64,000 nucleotides of DNA from Isoetes taiwanensis (lineage: Eukaryota; Streptophyta; Lycopodiopsida; Isoetales; Isoetaceae), in the NCBI GenBank assembly GCA_021234155.1, contig JAJEKV010000059.1, positions 725,844 to 789,843 on the forward strand, read 5' to 3'. Shown here one piece after another: positions 45,714 to 56,755 of this stretch. Below the pieces are notes generated by a model. The model searched no databases. It was not told where the DNA came from and saw only the letters and a list, made by a program, of their open reading frames with translations. Each line of letters opens with the position of its first letter. Within the stretch, counting starts at the first letter, position 1. The position numbers were made by a program, and so were the translations under genes.

Positions 45714-47508
45714 CTGTCTTAAAGAACAGTCTCAGCAGAAGCTTGCATCATTTAATCATGAGAGTCTACACCTTCAAACATATCCTTTGCCACTTGCCAC
45801 ACATGATGAAGTGATAAAGGATGAGGATTATAGATCTAGAACTCTGATGCAAGTTTTCAATCATCAAACAAGGTCGTATAACATCTCCTTTTATTATGAT
45901 AGAGAATCATTTACCCTACTAGTAACTTCAAACAATTTTCATTATCTTGAGAGTTGAAAATAAGACTACAAGCTAGGAAAACTTAAATACAAACCACATA
46001 AATTTCTAAATTGTATTTTTTGCAATATTCTCTTCTTGAATATAAAGAATAATTTTACCAAGCACTCCTTTCTCAAAAAGCCTCAAGCATGAAATCAAAA
46101 TGGCATTCTCGTCAACCCCCATAACAATTGTCCAAATCCTTCAAAGCATCCTCCACACCCACAACATCATCTATTTTTCTTTCCCCGTGCACATATTGCC
46201 GTACAATAATCGTATGGTGTTCGCCACCCGCATCCCCCACGCATTGTCAAATTTACAGCTATGATGCAATGATAAGAGACACCATACTATGCTAGGGTCT
46301 GAAGTTGAAGGGCACCTCGATGTATATCGACAACACTCACCCTACAACAACAACAAGAACACCACGCATTGTGAACTACCTAGGAACAGCCAGACCATCA
46401 ATCATATTGGAGGCTTAAACAACCCTAATCCAAGGCAAAGGCGCAGGTTCAGGCCTCCCAAGGCTGAGGTCGAGGATGCGATACATAGAGTTGCTAAACC
46501 CCTGATGTCGCTGCCACTAACCGCCGCCAAGTCGCCGCCAAAGCCGCTATTACATCTACCGTTGAAGCTAACATCGCCATCGTTGTTCTCGCCAATCGCC
46601 ACTTTTGCTCTTAATGGTAATATTGTTGCTCCCGCCGCTGATTGCCCTTACCGACATCCATCTAAGTTATCGCTATCGCTATCTTGCTCCTCGTCCCCGC
46701 TGAGATCATGGCCCGATGTCGCTTCCCTTTGTCGCGGGTCGCGAGTCCGTGGGACCCCCGCCACCCTACAATAGGAACGGTGGCTTACATATGGTCTTTT
46801 TGGAACTTTAGGGGCTTTTCTTGGCGTAAGGGAGATAGTCTCAATACCATTGTTTGCAGTAGTCGCATGTGATAGTGGCCATTGTGCCACAACCGAGGTA
46901 GCTTACTGTCGTGGAAATATGTGCTAGTAGTTGAGCTTAGAATCGCGACCGATCACCTACCTCCAAGTTGGGCACAATAGAGATGAAGAGGTGGAATCAA
47001 ATCATCAACAATTTTTTCTCAATAGAATAGTAGTCTATTTGGACCACATGTGCATTTCATATAAGTTGTAGGGTGGGCAAATCTGATGGCTTCATGGATT
47101 GCTGGACGCGACAAAAGTAGCAAAAGTTTTTGCAGGCCCCGAATATCCAATGGTACTTGCTATTTGTTGGGAATCTTTGGCCAGGAATATATAGTATATG
47201 GTGCTAGGATTTATGGGTTATCGTATACGGTCGGTATTTTTGAATTAGGTTGAAGAAGACTTTTGTTTTATTTTGGTTGCAATTACGCCTGTCATGATCC
47301 AAAATTCGTTAGTCAAAGCTGGTTTTTTTTTTTTTTGTTTGTGCATCTTTCACCTGGCAGATTCACACTTTTGATGGCCGGATCCTTGTAGGGATGCAGG
47401 ATTTTGAAGCTAGGTGGCCGGTTTTGAAAGCTCAGTGGTTTATTGCTACCGGATTGCATCTTGCCTAGGGTTTTGCTTGCTTTGTATATTTGGTTCATTC
47501 TTGTAGGC
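45714..47508. other. Copy-2 equivalent of the decayed 22.4-24.2 kb region
   Basis: No gene established. The GC-richer reading (CCG/GCC) of the triplet-biased stretch lies at 46,490-46,720. Confidence 0.35.
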
Positions 47509-47712
47509 ATGGAGTTCTTGCATGCGAAAAGGTTCCCTCCTCTGAATTTTATTCTTGGTCTATTGCTAATTCTTGTGGCATCATTTGGCATTGCAATGAG
47601 AAAAGCAGCCAGAGCTCTAAAGAAAGAGATGTCGAAGGTAGATGAAGGAGTTGGTTGCAACAAATTAAAGGGCAAGGGAAATTTTACCAGCCAGGTAATG
47701 GTACTTCCTTAG
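47509..47712 (+). CDS. Copy-2 small predicted membrane protein
   Basis: Identical to the frame at 24,219-24,422 except FPPLNF for FPALNF. Same single hydrophobic segment and basic tail. Family unrecognised. Confidence 0.4.
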   Translation: MEFLHAKRFPPLNFILGLLLILVASFGIAMRKAARALKKEMSKVDEGVGCNKLKGKGNFTSQVMVLP

Positions 47713-48011
47713 ATGCTAGTCTTACTCTCAGCTCAAGCAGCATAAGATATTGAGCTTGAATCCTTGAAAAAGCATGTCTTTTTCTTAAGAATAGATGTTT
47801 GGCAACTTGTGTTTAGGACCAATCCCCTTTTGCAAAGCAGTAGATTTGAATCGTTAGGTTATGAGAAGGTAACGAGGCAATAGCTTAGAGAGTGGAAGGT
47901 TGATTATTCACATGCACAATGTATTCTTAGAATTGTTCTCCGAATGCTATGCGCGATGTATTCCTAGAATTGTTGCCATAAATGCTATGAATAAAAAGAA
48001 AAAAGGAGTTC

Positions 48012-49303
48012 CTTGATGGGGAAAGTCAAAGCTTATTAGTCATTTGCAAAGACTTAAATATTTCTAAATTGCGCCGCTTTCTTGGGATGGTAGGTTGTTG
48101 CATGAAGGATGTTGGCAAGACAAATCATAGGCATGCCTTTCTTAGTGCGATTGACGATGGTGTGCTGTAAGGCAAACGTCTATGTGCCATGTATGGTGCG
48201 AGTGAACTCAGGAACAATGCTATGTTGGATCGTAAAGAACCTAATTATGAGAGCTACCCATTTTTTGAATTATCAGTTATCCAAGAAACTAAGCCTTGGC
48301 CATGTGTATGTTGTTATGGAAATGATTCTCCTTCTCTATGGCATAGGTAATCCCTAGCAACTTTGTATATATATAGAGAAACATAGTTCATGCAACATGA
48401 AGGGTGGCTTGCAACCCATGTATTGCTTCTAATGTTGACGTGGCCCCCATTATATACGGATCAAGTGAGGAGGTAAAGCCCATTGAAAGGGTTAGGAAAT
48501 AGGAGAAGATACTGAATGAGCAAAAGACTGAAATAGAATCAGACGCATCCTTTGAGGATCATAGGGATCCAAGGGATATATTCCGGCCTGTTGTGCATGT
48601 CCCCACAAATCATGAATATATCCCCTTGAACATTGATGACTACACTATTGATGTTGTAACGGACCCATGGGAGACCGCTCGAGCGGATCTTGGTGTCGCG
48701 TTCGAGATACCCACATAAATGGGTAGAAGCGACTACTCATAAATGTCTTGTCCAGTTGGTTAAGGGCATGTCGGTTAGGAACGTTACATTTGGTATCAGA
48801 GCAAAGCTCGAGTTTGAGTCTCCATGGGGGCAAGTATGGCCCGGAATACCGTTGGGCGATAGGTCATGGCTTGGTTTGTGATGCACTAGGACGAGCATAG
48901 TCTAGTGGGAGAGATTGTAACGGACCCATGGGTGACCGCTCGAGTGGATCTTAGTGTCACATTCCCGAGACACCAGCATAAATGGGTAGAAGCGACTACT
49001 CATAAACGTCTAGATGGTTTTGCCCGGTTGGTTAAGGGCATGCCTGTTAGGAACGCTGAGATGTGGGATGATATTGCTTTCTAATTTTATAATACTTTGT
49101 ACTTTTGTTTCCTTTGGTTTCTTTTTCATATAGATTGCCTTCTGCATTCAGAGCTCAATTCGATTGCTATCATAGCATCGAGGCTTTCCATGGCATCAGA
49201 GCCAGCCAAGGATCCAGTAAGTGCTGATTGTGACCTCCAATGCATGCTTTTCGACTCGGAGAAGGCCAGATCTGATCTGTTCATGACCTTAGACGTTTTC
49301 TAG
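48012..49303 (+). pseudogene. Copy-2 locus B (Y-x-x-K family)
   Basis: Counterpart of 24,720-26,042 with the TRIM at 48,655-49,057 in the same site. The segment before the TRIM is cleaner here (DIFRPVVHVPTNHEYIPLN), whereas other parts carry small indels. The motif is again GCCMKD. In the last exon, ctcggagaagg for ctgtgagaagg shows the same CG-context confusion. Confidence 0.5.
48655..49057 (+). mobile_element. TRIM in tandem unit 2
   Basis: Counterpart of 25,364-25,771: first terminal repeat 48,655-48,788, primer-binding site 48,791-48,802, second terminal repeat from 48,916. The right end is slightly corrupted (gaacgctgagatgt for gaacgctacagatgt), so the 3' boundary is approximate. Confidence 0.85.
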
Positions 49304-49413
49304 AGCCCAAGAACCCCTCTAGCATCTGAATTGACTAAAGAACTCTAATCATGTATGTTAGAGTAGATAGATTAGATCTATATATTATGTATTTGGACTT
49401 AGTTAGATAATGA

Positions 49414-50025
49414 TGTTGTATTATATTCTGTGCGCGCCTCTTGTGTATTGGGAAGGGGGGTAGAGACCCAGAGCCTTCTAGTTGATGATCCTAAATTAGC
49501 TCATTAATTCCCAATTAATGCAGCCTGTGCATAGGAGCCCACCAGGTTATGGGTGGCGGGGCTAGACTGGCTGACAAGGCTTGTCTGGCTACAGTTGATC
49601 CTCTGGCTCGGCGTCTACTAGGGGAACATGGTGGGCTAGGCGTAATACCTCACCATTGAGTGCGGGCAAGGTATGGGCTCGAAACCTCCTAGGTGATGCA
49701 TTGCCTCAGTAGTATTGAAGTCGTGTATGGGCATGCGCGAACCATGGCCCTCTAGCTCGCCCATAGTTGGCATGGACCTTTCGGAGGGGAGCGATCTCCT
49801 CCTGCCTCATCAGGACTGGGGAGATGCAACCCCGGAGTAGTCCTTTTGACTATGCCCATCGCAGGTTACAGTCAAGTCCCAAGACTTATCAGCCTATCTG
49901 CAAAGTATGCACAGGAGGGGCAGATGGAATGGACTAACCAATAACTATGTTCCTTTACCAGCCAAATTCAATTGCCATGAACTCTATCTACAATGATCTC
50001 TGGAGGACCAAATTGTTAGTCCACC
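49414..50025 (+). repeat. Dispersed repeat (copy in unit 2)
   Basis: Same element as 26,127-26,740, duplicated with the tandem unit. Differences are small indels around 49,706-49,760. It is followed at 50,030-51,020 by the same charged, decayed coding-like stretch as in copy 1. Confidence 0.8.
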
Positions 50026-51153
50026 CTCATGAGTCTGAGCCTGGGTAGAACATCCTTGTGTCGATGTACGATGTATTCATCTTTGATGTATCTTGTTACG
50101 GTGATCAAGACCAAAGTGGAGAGCAGCAGCAAGAACAAATCAAGAGCAAGAACAAATCAAGAGCAAGATCAAAATGATGAAGAACAAGCTACTGACTTAG
50201 GTAATCCGTGAAACACGGAGAATACATGGAAGTAGAGATGGAGATTCCGACAACCCAAACGGAGCCGAAGAAGAAATAAAAGGAAAAAGAGGTCTGCAAG
50301 AGGCATAAAGAGTAACGGGCCCAACGGAAGGAGGGGCAAAGACTGCGGAAACAAGTAGAGAAGAAAGAGCAATTGAAGAAGCAACATGATCATAAGCTGC
50401 GGGCAGAGAAGAAAGGAAGAAGCCTCAGAAACCACAAAATTCCCAAGAGTTTGAGATGCCAAAGAAGAAGAAAACATACGCAACAAGAAGCCGAAAGGCA
50501 TTAACATAAGACGTTCGGACCCTACAAGTGAGATCTCCAGTGACGAACAAGAATGATGCATAAGCAGAGTTGCTGACAACATCCTTAGAGGGAAAAGAAC
50601 CTCGAGACCTGAGAAAGAAGTCGAATAAGAGCAATAGCAGGAGGAGAACCCAACAGAACACAACAAGAAACCGAAATACCAACTGCAGAGCAACCACCGC
50701 CATATCTAGAAATACCTCTGTCGGACACATCAATGAAACAGAAGACCAGAGCTGAGGTGTACATACTAAAATCGGATCAGAAGTACAAGGAGGAGATGAC
50801 CAAGTATAAGAAATACATGGCCTTTTTATGATGCCTACAACACATTATCAGAAGCACAGGGTCAGATATGTAGAAGGAGAAAGACCAACAAAGGATATGG
50901 CAAACTTAAGGCCTTCTCCAGAATTGCCAGTTGAAACCAAGAAGCCCATGCGACATCGACAAACATTTGCATTCGAGCCCTACATGACTAAGCTAGAATT
51001 GCAAGAAAAATTATAAGCTTCGGTAGAGTTGGTGTGTTAAAAACTATGTATCACCACATCAGCTCCATGTCATCATAAAATTCTTTGCCATTGCCCTTTA
51101 AGTAGGGTTCCCACCCTACGAGCCCGTTCTTCGGCAAGGCAGAATGGGAACAC

Positions 51154-51721
51154 GAATTTTTGACCATCTTAAAATTTCGCCCCTAATTCGACAAAATTCT
51201 ATACAACTAAATTTTATGTTGAACTGCGTGGCGGCATTTTTGGGCGGCACCGCCTTCCTTTGTTGCGACAGACCTTCGCCGCTTCATCTCGTTTTGGCGC
51301 GAACGCCATAGCCAGGGATAAAGCCAGGGATAAAGCCAGGGATGCAAACCAAAGCCAGAGATGTAAACGCCGCAAACAACGAACTTCGGCTTTCCATTTC
51401 AGGCCAATTCCTATTTTCACTTCCTTTCTATCTTCTTCCAGAAGCAGTGATCCTATCAGGAGTTTTTTTCAGCTTGATTCTTCAGCAATTCATGGCTTGA
51501 TTCTTGCAGACGAGTCCAGTCCACCGAATGAAGGCCTCCTGCACAGAGTGCAAACACCTGTCGAATCTAACAGTGCAGAGTGCAAAAACAGAGCCGCCAT
51601 AGGGAAAACATAACCATAGCCATGGCTGGAAATGCCAAGCCAAAAAGGGAAATGCCGGAAATGCAAAACCAAGGCTGGAATCAATCAAGAACGGGCTAAA
51701 TTTTAAGATGGACAAAATTTC
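51154..51721. mobile_element. TIR element (copy in unit 2)
   Basis: Counterpart of 27,867-28,429 with the same inverted termini. Small differences lie near 51,260-51,300. Confidence 0.75.
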
Positions 51722-51724
51722 ATC

Positions 51725-51883
51725 GGAGAATTTCACTCACTGTTGAAATTTCTCCAGGAAATTTTGAGCTGATCTGGGCATGTTGAAATTTCTCCAGAAA
51801 ATTTTGAGCTGACCCGCTCCAGGAAATTTTGAGCTGAAGCTGAAAATTTCCTGGAGAAATTTCAAGGTGAGTGATATTTCTCC
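51725..51883. repeat. Foldback (copy in unit 2)
   Basis: Counterpart of 28,433-28,591, apparently identical. Confidence 0.85.
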
Positions 51884-52099
51884 TTCCCCTTACCCTCTCA
51901 TTTCTCTCTGCACATCCATTCCAGTATCATGGCATCAATGTGTTCTATTGTAGCATTTTAGAATATGGAAATCTGCTGCATAGTTTGTAGAGTGGTACCC
52001 TTCATGTGTATACTTCCTCCCCCTGATCTTTTTATCTTCTTACAGTGCCAAAGTCACCCCTTTAGGGTCAGGATACTTCCTCTTCTGTGATGAGTCCAC

Positions 52100-53392
52100 C
52101 AGTGTACGCCAAATTCCGGGGAACTATAGTAGACTACCGGCTAAAATAAAAAAATTCCTATTGGCTAAAAAATTAGCAGGAAGTGGTTCCGTATGAAAAA
52201 TAGCACTCAACGGGTTATTACCGGAAGTGAAAAAAAAAGAAGGATATTTACCGGTTGCTTATAGAAATAACCGGAAATAGTTTTTAGAAGGTTATTATAT
52301 TTTTTTTAGGGTTTTTTTCCAAAAACGATTTTGGTTGGGTTTGGTTGTATAGAGGAGTGGAGATGAGAAGGTCAATACTAGGCGAGGATCTTGCTGCAGC
52401 AATGGCATTTCAAGACGCATTTTCACGCGCCATAATTGCATCTTTAAAAGATCGTATGCAAGAACAAGAGCTGCTGTCATGCCTAAAGGTTTTAGCCCCC
52501 GTCAATATGCCAAAACGAGCAAGAGAATTGCAGAATTTTGGGAGCACTGAAATTCATAAGCTTGCTGATTTTTTTGGAAGGAAAAAAACAGCACATGGGA
52601 AAGAGTATCATGCCTTTATAGATAAGGATCAGTTCTTGAAAGAATTTCCAAAATTTAGGATGCAAGCTAGTACGGATTGGGCAGGAAAGAGCTTCGCGGA
52701 TACTTGGATTATGATTTCTTGTATGGAAACATGGGCTCTAAAATATCCAGAGCTACTAAAAGTGGCAAAAATTGGCCTTGTGCAATGTTGCAGCACAGCA
52801 ACATGTGAACGTGGATTTAGTAGGGTGAATATCATAAAAGTGAAGTATAGAAATAAGTTAAAGTCACCTGCTGTTGAAGCCTTGGTCCGTATTGCAATAG
52901 AGGGTTCAAGTCTTGAAAAATTTGACTTCTCTACCAGCATAAAACATTGGGAATCAGCTGCAAAGTTTAGGCACATTTACACTGGTACTCCTCGTGAAAT
53001 TGAGGGATCTGAAACTGTTGTTATAGATGAAGATTTGGAGTTCCCCGCTGATGTAGAGGAAGAACAGGTACAAAGTGAGAATGATACTGAATTTTTTGAA
53101 ATGTTATAAGTTGGAAGTTTTAAACTTTTTTGTTATCTCGTTTGTGAACAAAAGATTTTGCTTGAAGGTGTTTACATTATTTCCATTCTCTTGCATCTTA
53201 CTTTCAGAAATATGGAATAAAATTTCTTGTTAAAAAAATTTATGTACTTCCGGATGACTTGTTTATGGGAAGGGAATTTTCCTGTGTTTTTTGCATGTGG
53301 AAGGAATTTACCGGTTGAATCTGCTAATTTCCGGGCAACCTAATAACCCTTAGGAAATTATCCTTTAGGATTTAAAAGTTTGGTGTACGCTG
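52100..53392 (+). mobile_element. hAT transposon, 1,293 bp, with 8-bp TSD
   Basis: The ends are inverted: left cagtgtacgccaaatt, right in reverse complement cagcgtacaccaaact. The target duplication gagtccac is perfect (52,092-52,099 and 53,393-53,400); copy 1 has the single, uninterrupted site at 28,798-28,805. CAG termini and an 8-bp duplication are diagnostic of the hAT superfamily. Subterminal regions carry many ccgg-containing motifs (taccggaa, ttaccggttg, aaccggaaa), a usual hAT trait. It carries only the C-terminal part of a transposase, so it is probably not autonomous. It landed in the LINE tail. Confidence 0.96.
52345..53109 (+). CDS. Truncated hAT transposase (C-terminal half, 254 aa)
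   Basis: The protein contains the hAT C-terminal dimerisation block: YPELLKVAKIGLVQCCSTAT, then CERGFSRVNIIKVKYRNKLK and an ALVRIAIEG helix (about residues 132-190), ending in an acidic tail (DEDLEFPADVEEE). The family is normally 600-800 residues, with an N-terminal BED zinc finger and an RNase-H-like DDE domain; both are missing. Frame and codons are intact, so the element moved recently or the frame survived by chance. It could not catalyse transposition alone but might dimerise with a full-length transposase. The first ATG lies in the left part of the element, and the frame may have been entered by splicing in the parent. Confidence 0.9.
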   Translation: MYRGVEMRRSILGEDLAAAMAFQDAFSRAIIASLKDRMQEQELLSCLKVLAPVNMPKRARELQNFGSTEIHKLADFFGRKKTAHGKEYHAFIDKDQFLKEFPKFRMQASTDWAGKSFADTWIMISCMETWALKYPELLKVAKIGLVQCCSTATCERGFSRVNIIKVKYRNKLKSPAVEALVRIAIEGSSLEKFDFSTSIKHWESAAKFRHIYTGTPREIEGSETVVIDEDLEFPADVEEEQVQSENDTEFFEML

Positions 53393-53745
53393 GAGTCCAC
53401 TATCATCTTATCATCCCTTAACTCAGATGAAAAGAAATTAGTTATTTCTATTTGCTTCAGGCCCAATGGATTCTTTTGTTTGAGAATATTTCTCCTGTGT
53501 AGAGATAGCTCATATACAAAGTGAGACACACATTTCTGATCGTAATATTCTACCAGCTGTCGTAGAGATGTGGGGTTTCTAAAAAGACAATGATATCTGC
53601 CTCTAATAATGTAGTAGGTTGGGCAGGTAAAAATAAAATGTTCTTCTGACTCAACCACGTTTAGGTCGCACATTGGGCACTTCCGATCCTCACGATTAAT
53701 GTTTTTCGCCCTGCCAACCTCAATCTCCAACTGGTGGGATGACAC
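53393..53745 (-). mobile_element. LINE C-terminal zinc-knuckle fragment (copy in unit 2)
   Basis: Same tail as 28,790-29,150 but in one open frame, RKCPMCDLNVVESEEHFIFT through LSLHRRNILKQKNPLGLKQI. It is cut by the hAT insertion, whose end supplies the last residues before a stop. Confidence 0.65.
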
Positions 53746-54007
53746 TCTAAAATTATCACCATAAACAATATTTTAAAAAATTATCACCATAAATCAATAT
53801 TTTTCTTTCTTTAAATTGACGACTAGCCACAGCCAAACATAATTAACTAGTACATAGCTTTCTGGAGCTAAGGTTAGATTTATTGTGCTTTTATCCTTTA
53901 TTCAGTATAGCAAGCCAAACTCTTTAAAGCTTTGTTGTTACGTGGATATGGGATTTGGTGCTTCAAAACTTCCATAGCTTATTTTGTCTTTCACAAAAAT
54001 GATATTC

Positions 54008-54085
54008 ACTCTCAGCAACGGATATCTTGGCTCTTGCCACGATGAAGAACGCAGCGAAATGCGATACGTGATGTGAATTGCAGAA
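54008..54085 (+). pseudogene. 5.8S rRNA 5' fragment (copy in unit 2)
   Basis: Identical counterpart of 29,413-29,490; same abrupt end after the aattgcagaa motif. Confidence 0.9.
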
Positions 54086-54494
54086 CTCTGTTACCACTTG
54101 ACAGTCCTGTAGAAACACAAGGAAGATTAGCATGAAAAATCATCTCCAGGCAAGTTAGGTATTTAGAAGTTTGTACCTGAATTGTGATGCAGCCCATCTA
54201 CAATATCTGTTTCACCATGTCTAAAGAAGCAACACCCTTTGATTTCAAGTTCCTGCAAAAGAGCCAATGTGGGCCTTCATAAATTCAATAAGCTGAAGTT
54301 GTAAAGTGAGGACCTGCTTTAAAAATCGATCTACATACTCTGGACTAAAATATATCATGAGATAACCATTTAGATATAAAGATATTCACTTCATATTTCT
54401 TGTGCCAATGAAGCGTGTTAGTAGGACTTAGCAGCAAGAACACAATGCCTCGGTCATCAGTGGAATTTTGCATATCGCCAGGTATCAACCACAT

Positions 54495-56135
54495 CTAATG
54501 CTCCCCCCTGGCTAAGATGTCTGATAACAGCACAAAAGCTGCAGCATTATCTGGATCCAACTGGGAAACCTGAAGAGCAGCACGCTTTCCTCGTTCAACG
54601 TCCATGTCAAACCTGCAAGAACCAAGCATGGCAGTCCATGATGTTTGGTTCGGTTCAACTGGGACATTGAGAAGCAAAGCCTCTGCCTCGTCAAGCCATT
54701 CTGTTCGACAAAAGGCGTCAATCATGCAATTGAAATGTTCCACTGCTGGTGCCAGACCATGTTCTTTGCTCATGCAGACAAGGCAATGCCAAGCCTCGTC
54801 TACCAAACCAGCATGACTATATGCATGAAAAATGCTACAGAATGTTACCTCATCAAACAATGCACCATTCAGTTGCATTTCCTGAATTAAATTTAGTACA
54901 TCACAACCTCGCCCGTGCTGAGCATATGCTGTAATCATGGCAGTCCATGAAACCACATCTTTTTGTGATATTTTGTCAAAGATGATACGTGCATCACTTA
55001 GATTTCCACATTTGGCATACATACTAACAAGGGCATTTAATAAAACATCATCTGATCCTAATCCAGATTCTATGATGTGAAAATGCATCTCCTTGCCTTC
55101 AGCTAGGGCTGTTCTTTTTGCACATGCATCGACAAGACTAACAAAAGTAACCTTGTCTGGATTGAAGCCTTTCCATCGCATTTGTTCAAAGAACTGGAGA
55201 GCCTCATTTAATTGACCTTGCTGAGAATAACCTGATATTATGGCATTCCAAGAGACCACGTCCTGGCTTGGCATTTGCCAAAACAATTGTAGGGCTTTTT
55301 CAAGGTGTCCTTGTTGAGCATAACCTGATATCATGGCATTCCAGGCAACTATATCGCGAAAAGGCATTTGATGAAAGAGTTGAAGGGCTTCTGTCAAATG
55401 CCCATGCTTGGCATATCCGACAACCATGGCAGTCCAGGTGACAACATCCCTCTGATTCATCTTTTCAAAGATCTTAGCAGCCTCTTTGAGGTCACCCTCT
55501 TGAGCCAAAGCACCAAGGATTGTAGTTGCTGATACTACATCATGTTGAGGCATTTGATTATATATATCAAGGGCCTCCTTTAATTCTCCCTGTTGGACAT
55601 AACCAGAAATCAACACATTCCAGGAAAATGCATCCCTCTGAGGCATAAGTCTAAATAGCTCAAGTGCCACTTCAAGTTGTGCATGCTGGGCATAAGCGGC
55701 GATCATTGCATTCCATGATACTACAGTCCTGTTAGGCATCCTTTCAAAAATTTCTCGAGCTTCATGCAGCAGACCTTTCTGGATATAAACCCCCATCATG
55801 ATATTCCATGAGAAAGAATTACGGCCCGCCATATTGTCAAAGACTGCCCTTGCTTCTGCCACAGCTCCACATTTCCCATACATATGGATGACATGATTAA
55901 TTAAAAACCTCTCACCCGCTAGACCATTTTGAATGATTTTATGATGGATCAACTTACCTTCTAATATGGATTTTGTACTAGCACATTTCTTGAGGCAGGA
56001 GACAATAGACTCTGTGCTGCATCCAGCAGCACTGGGGGGTATTTTTCCAGAAAATTCTGGCGTCCTTCTGTCGATAGTGCAGATCTGTCTGGCACGTTTA
56101 CATTGGCGAGCTATGGGCAGAAGATCCCGGAGCAT
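54495..56135 (-). CDS. PLS-class pentatricopeptide repeat protein, E-type end
   Basis: From the Met of MLRDLLPIARQ (56,135) the protein is about 546 residues; the frame stays open to another ATG at 56,192, but a good acceptor (tttttcctacag) lies just before 56,140, so the nearer Met is preferred. About 13 repeats follow. Seven consecutive 31-residue units have the form VVSWNAMISGYAQQG...ALxLFxQMPxxD. A 35/31/36-type series with NPDKVTFVSLVDACAK and VLLNALVSMYAKCG follows, and an E-domain block TSWTAMLGSCRF...AFVLLSDILARG comes last. It stops there, without E+ or DYW. Such proteins bind organellar RNA for C-to-U editing or processing, one base per repeat. A C-run at the 3' end (six here, four in copy 1) decides the last residues, so the true C-terminus is uncertain. 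Confidence 0.9.
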   Translation of the reverse strand: MLRDLLPIARQCKRARQICTIDRRTPEFSGKIPPSAAGCSTESIVSCLKKCASTKSILEGKLIHHKIIQNGLAGERFLINHVIHMYGKCGAVAEARAVFDNMAGRNSFSWNIMMGVYIQKGLLHEAREIFERMPNRTVVSWNAMIAAYAQHAQLEVALELFRLMPQRDAFSWNVLISGYVQQGELKEALDIYNQMPQHDVVSATTILGALAQEGDLKEAAKIFEKMNQRDVVTWTAMVVGYAKHGHLTEALQLFHQMPFRDIVAWNAMISGYAQQGHLEKALQLFWQMPSQDVVSWNAIISGYSQQGQLNEALQFFEQMRWKGFNPDKVTFVSLVDACAKRTALAEGKEMHFHIIESGLGSDDVLLNALVSMYAKCGNLSDARIIFDKISQKDVVSWTAMITAYAQHGRGCDVLNLIQEMQLNGALFDEVTFCSIFHAYSHAGLVDEAWHCLVCMSKEHGLAPAVEHFNCMIDAFCRTEWLDEAEALLLNVPVEPNQTSWTAMLGSCRFDMDVERGKRAALQVSQLDPDNAAAFVLLSDILARGEH

Positions 56136-56587
56136 ACCCTGTAGGAAAAAGAAAACCTGAATAGTTTGTATGCCGGCCTCGAGGCATCTCACTCAGTGAT
56201 TTACGCCATTAAACTACTACTTTGAAAACTTGAGGGAACGTCGAGATTACTTGCATAATCTGAAGACTTAGACAACTGCGATGTCATAATAAGTTAGCAT
56301 AACTCCATATTTTGTTCACATTTTAGCATTCTTTAGAGTAGCATCTTAATGCCAAGTTTCGAAAATCATTATAAGCTGGAATCTATTCCCTCCTTTTGCG
56401 AAGTGGAGAGAATCAACTTAGGTGAGCTTTGTCCTACGATTTCAAGAGGCTCCAAGATAATTTTTGCCCAACCTTGATTGAAAGTTGGTATTTTGCAGAT
56501 TCCCATTGGGCTTTCTGAGTTTGGCCAGGAAGAATCCAAGATGGCAGCAAATCGCATAACAGCTAGATCCTTCCTCCTAAGGTTTTA
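56136..56587. other. 5' flank of the PPR gene
   Basis: Probable intron and promoter side of the minus-strand PPR gene. No other feature is seen. Confidence 0.35.
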
Positions 56588-56727
56588 TGATTTTGCCCTG
56601 CACATAAGACTAGAGGTTTAGGTTTGACAGGGATGTAGGTTACAACCTTTGTTTTTATGCATGCATTTGGGTGGCCTTTTCACAATAATTTAATCTTATT
56701 GTTGTTAGTAGTTATGTTTAAATGCAA

Positions 56728-56755
56728 CTAGTAACGGTGCCCGGCGTTGCCGGGC
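56728..56755 (-). mobile_element. Helitron 3' terminus (hairpin plus CTAG)
   Basis: Read on the minus strand: GCCCGGCAACGCCGGGC (a perfect 7-bp stem with a 3-base loop, 56,739-56,755), seven bases, then CTAG (56,728-56,731) followed by T. A GC-rich hairpin shortly before CTRR, with insertion between A and T, is the hallmark of Helitron 3' ends. The element would extend to higher coordinates. I cannot locate its 5' TC end. No Rep/helicase gene is present, so it would be non-autonomous. Confidence 0.7.
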
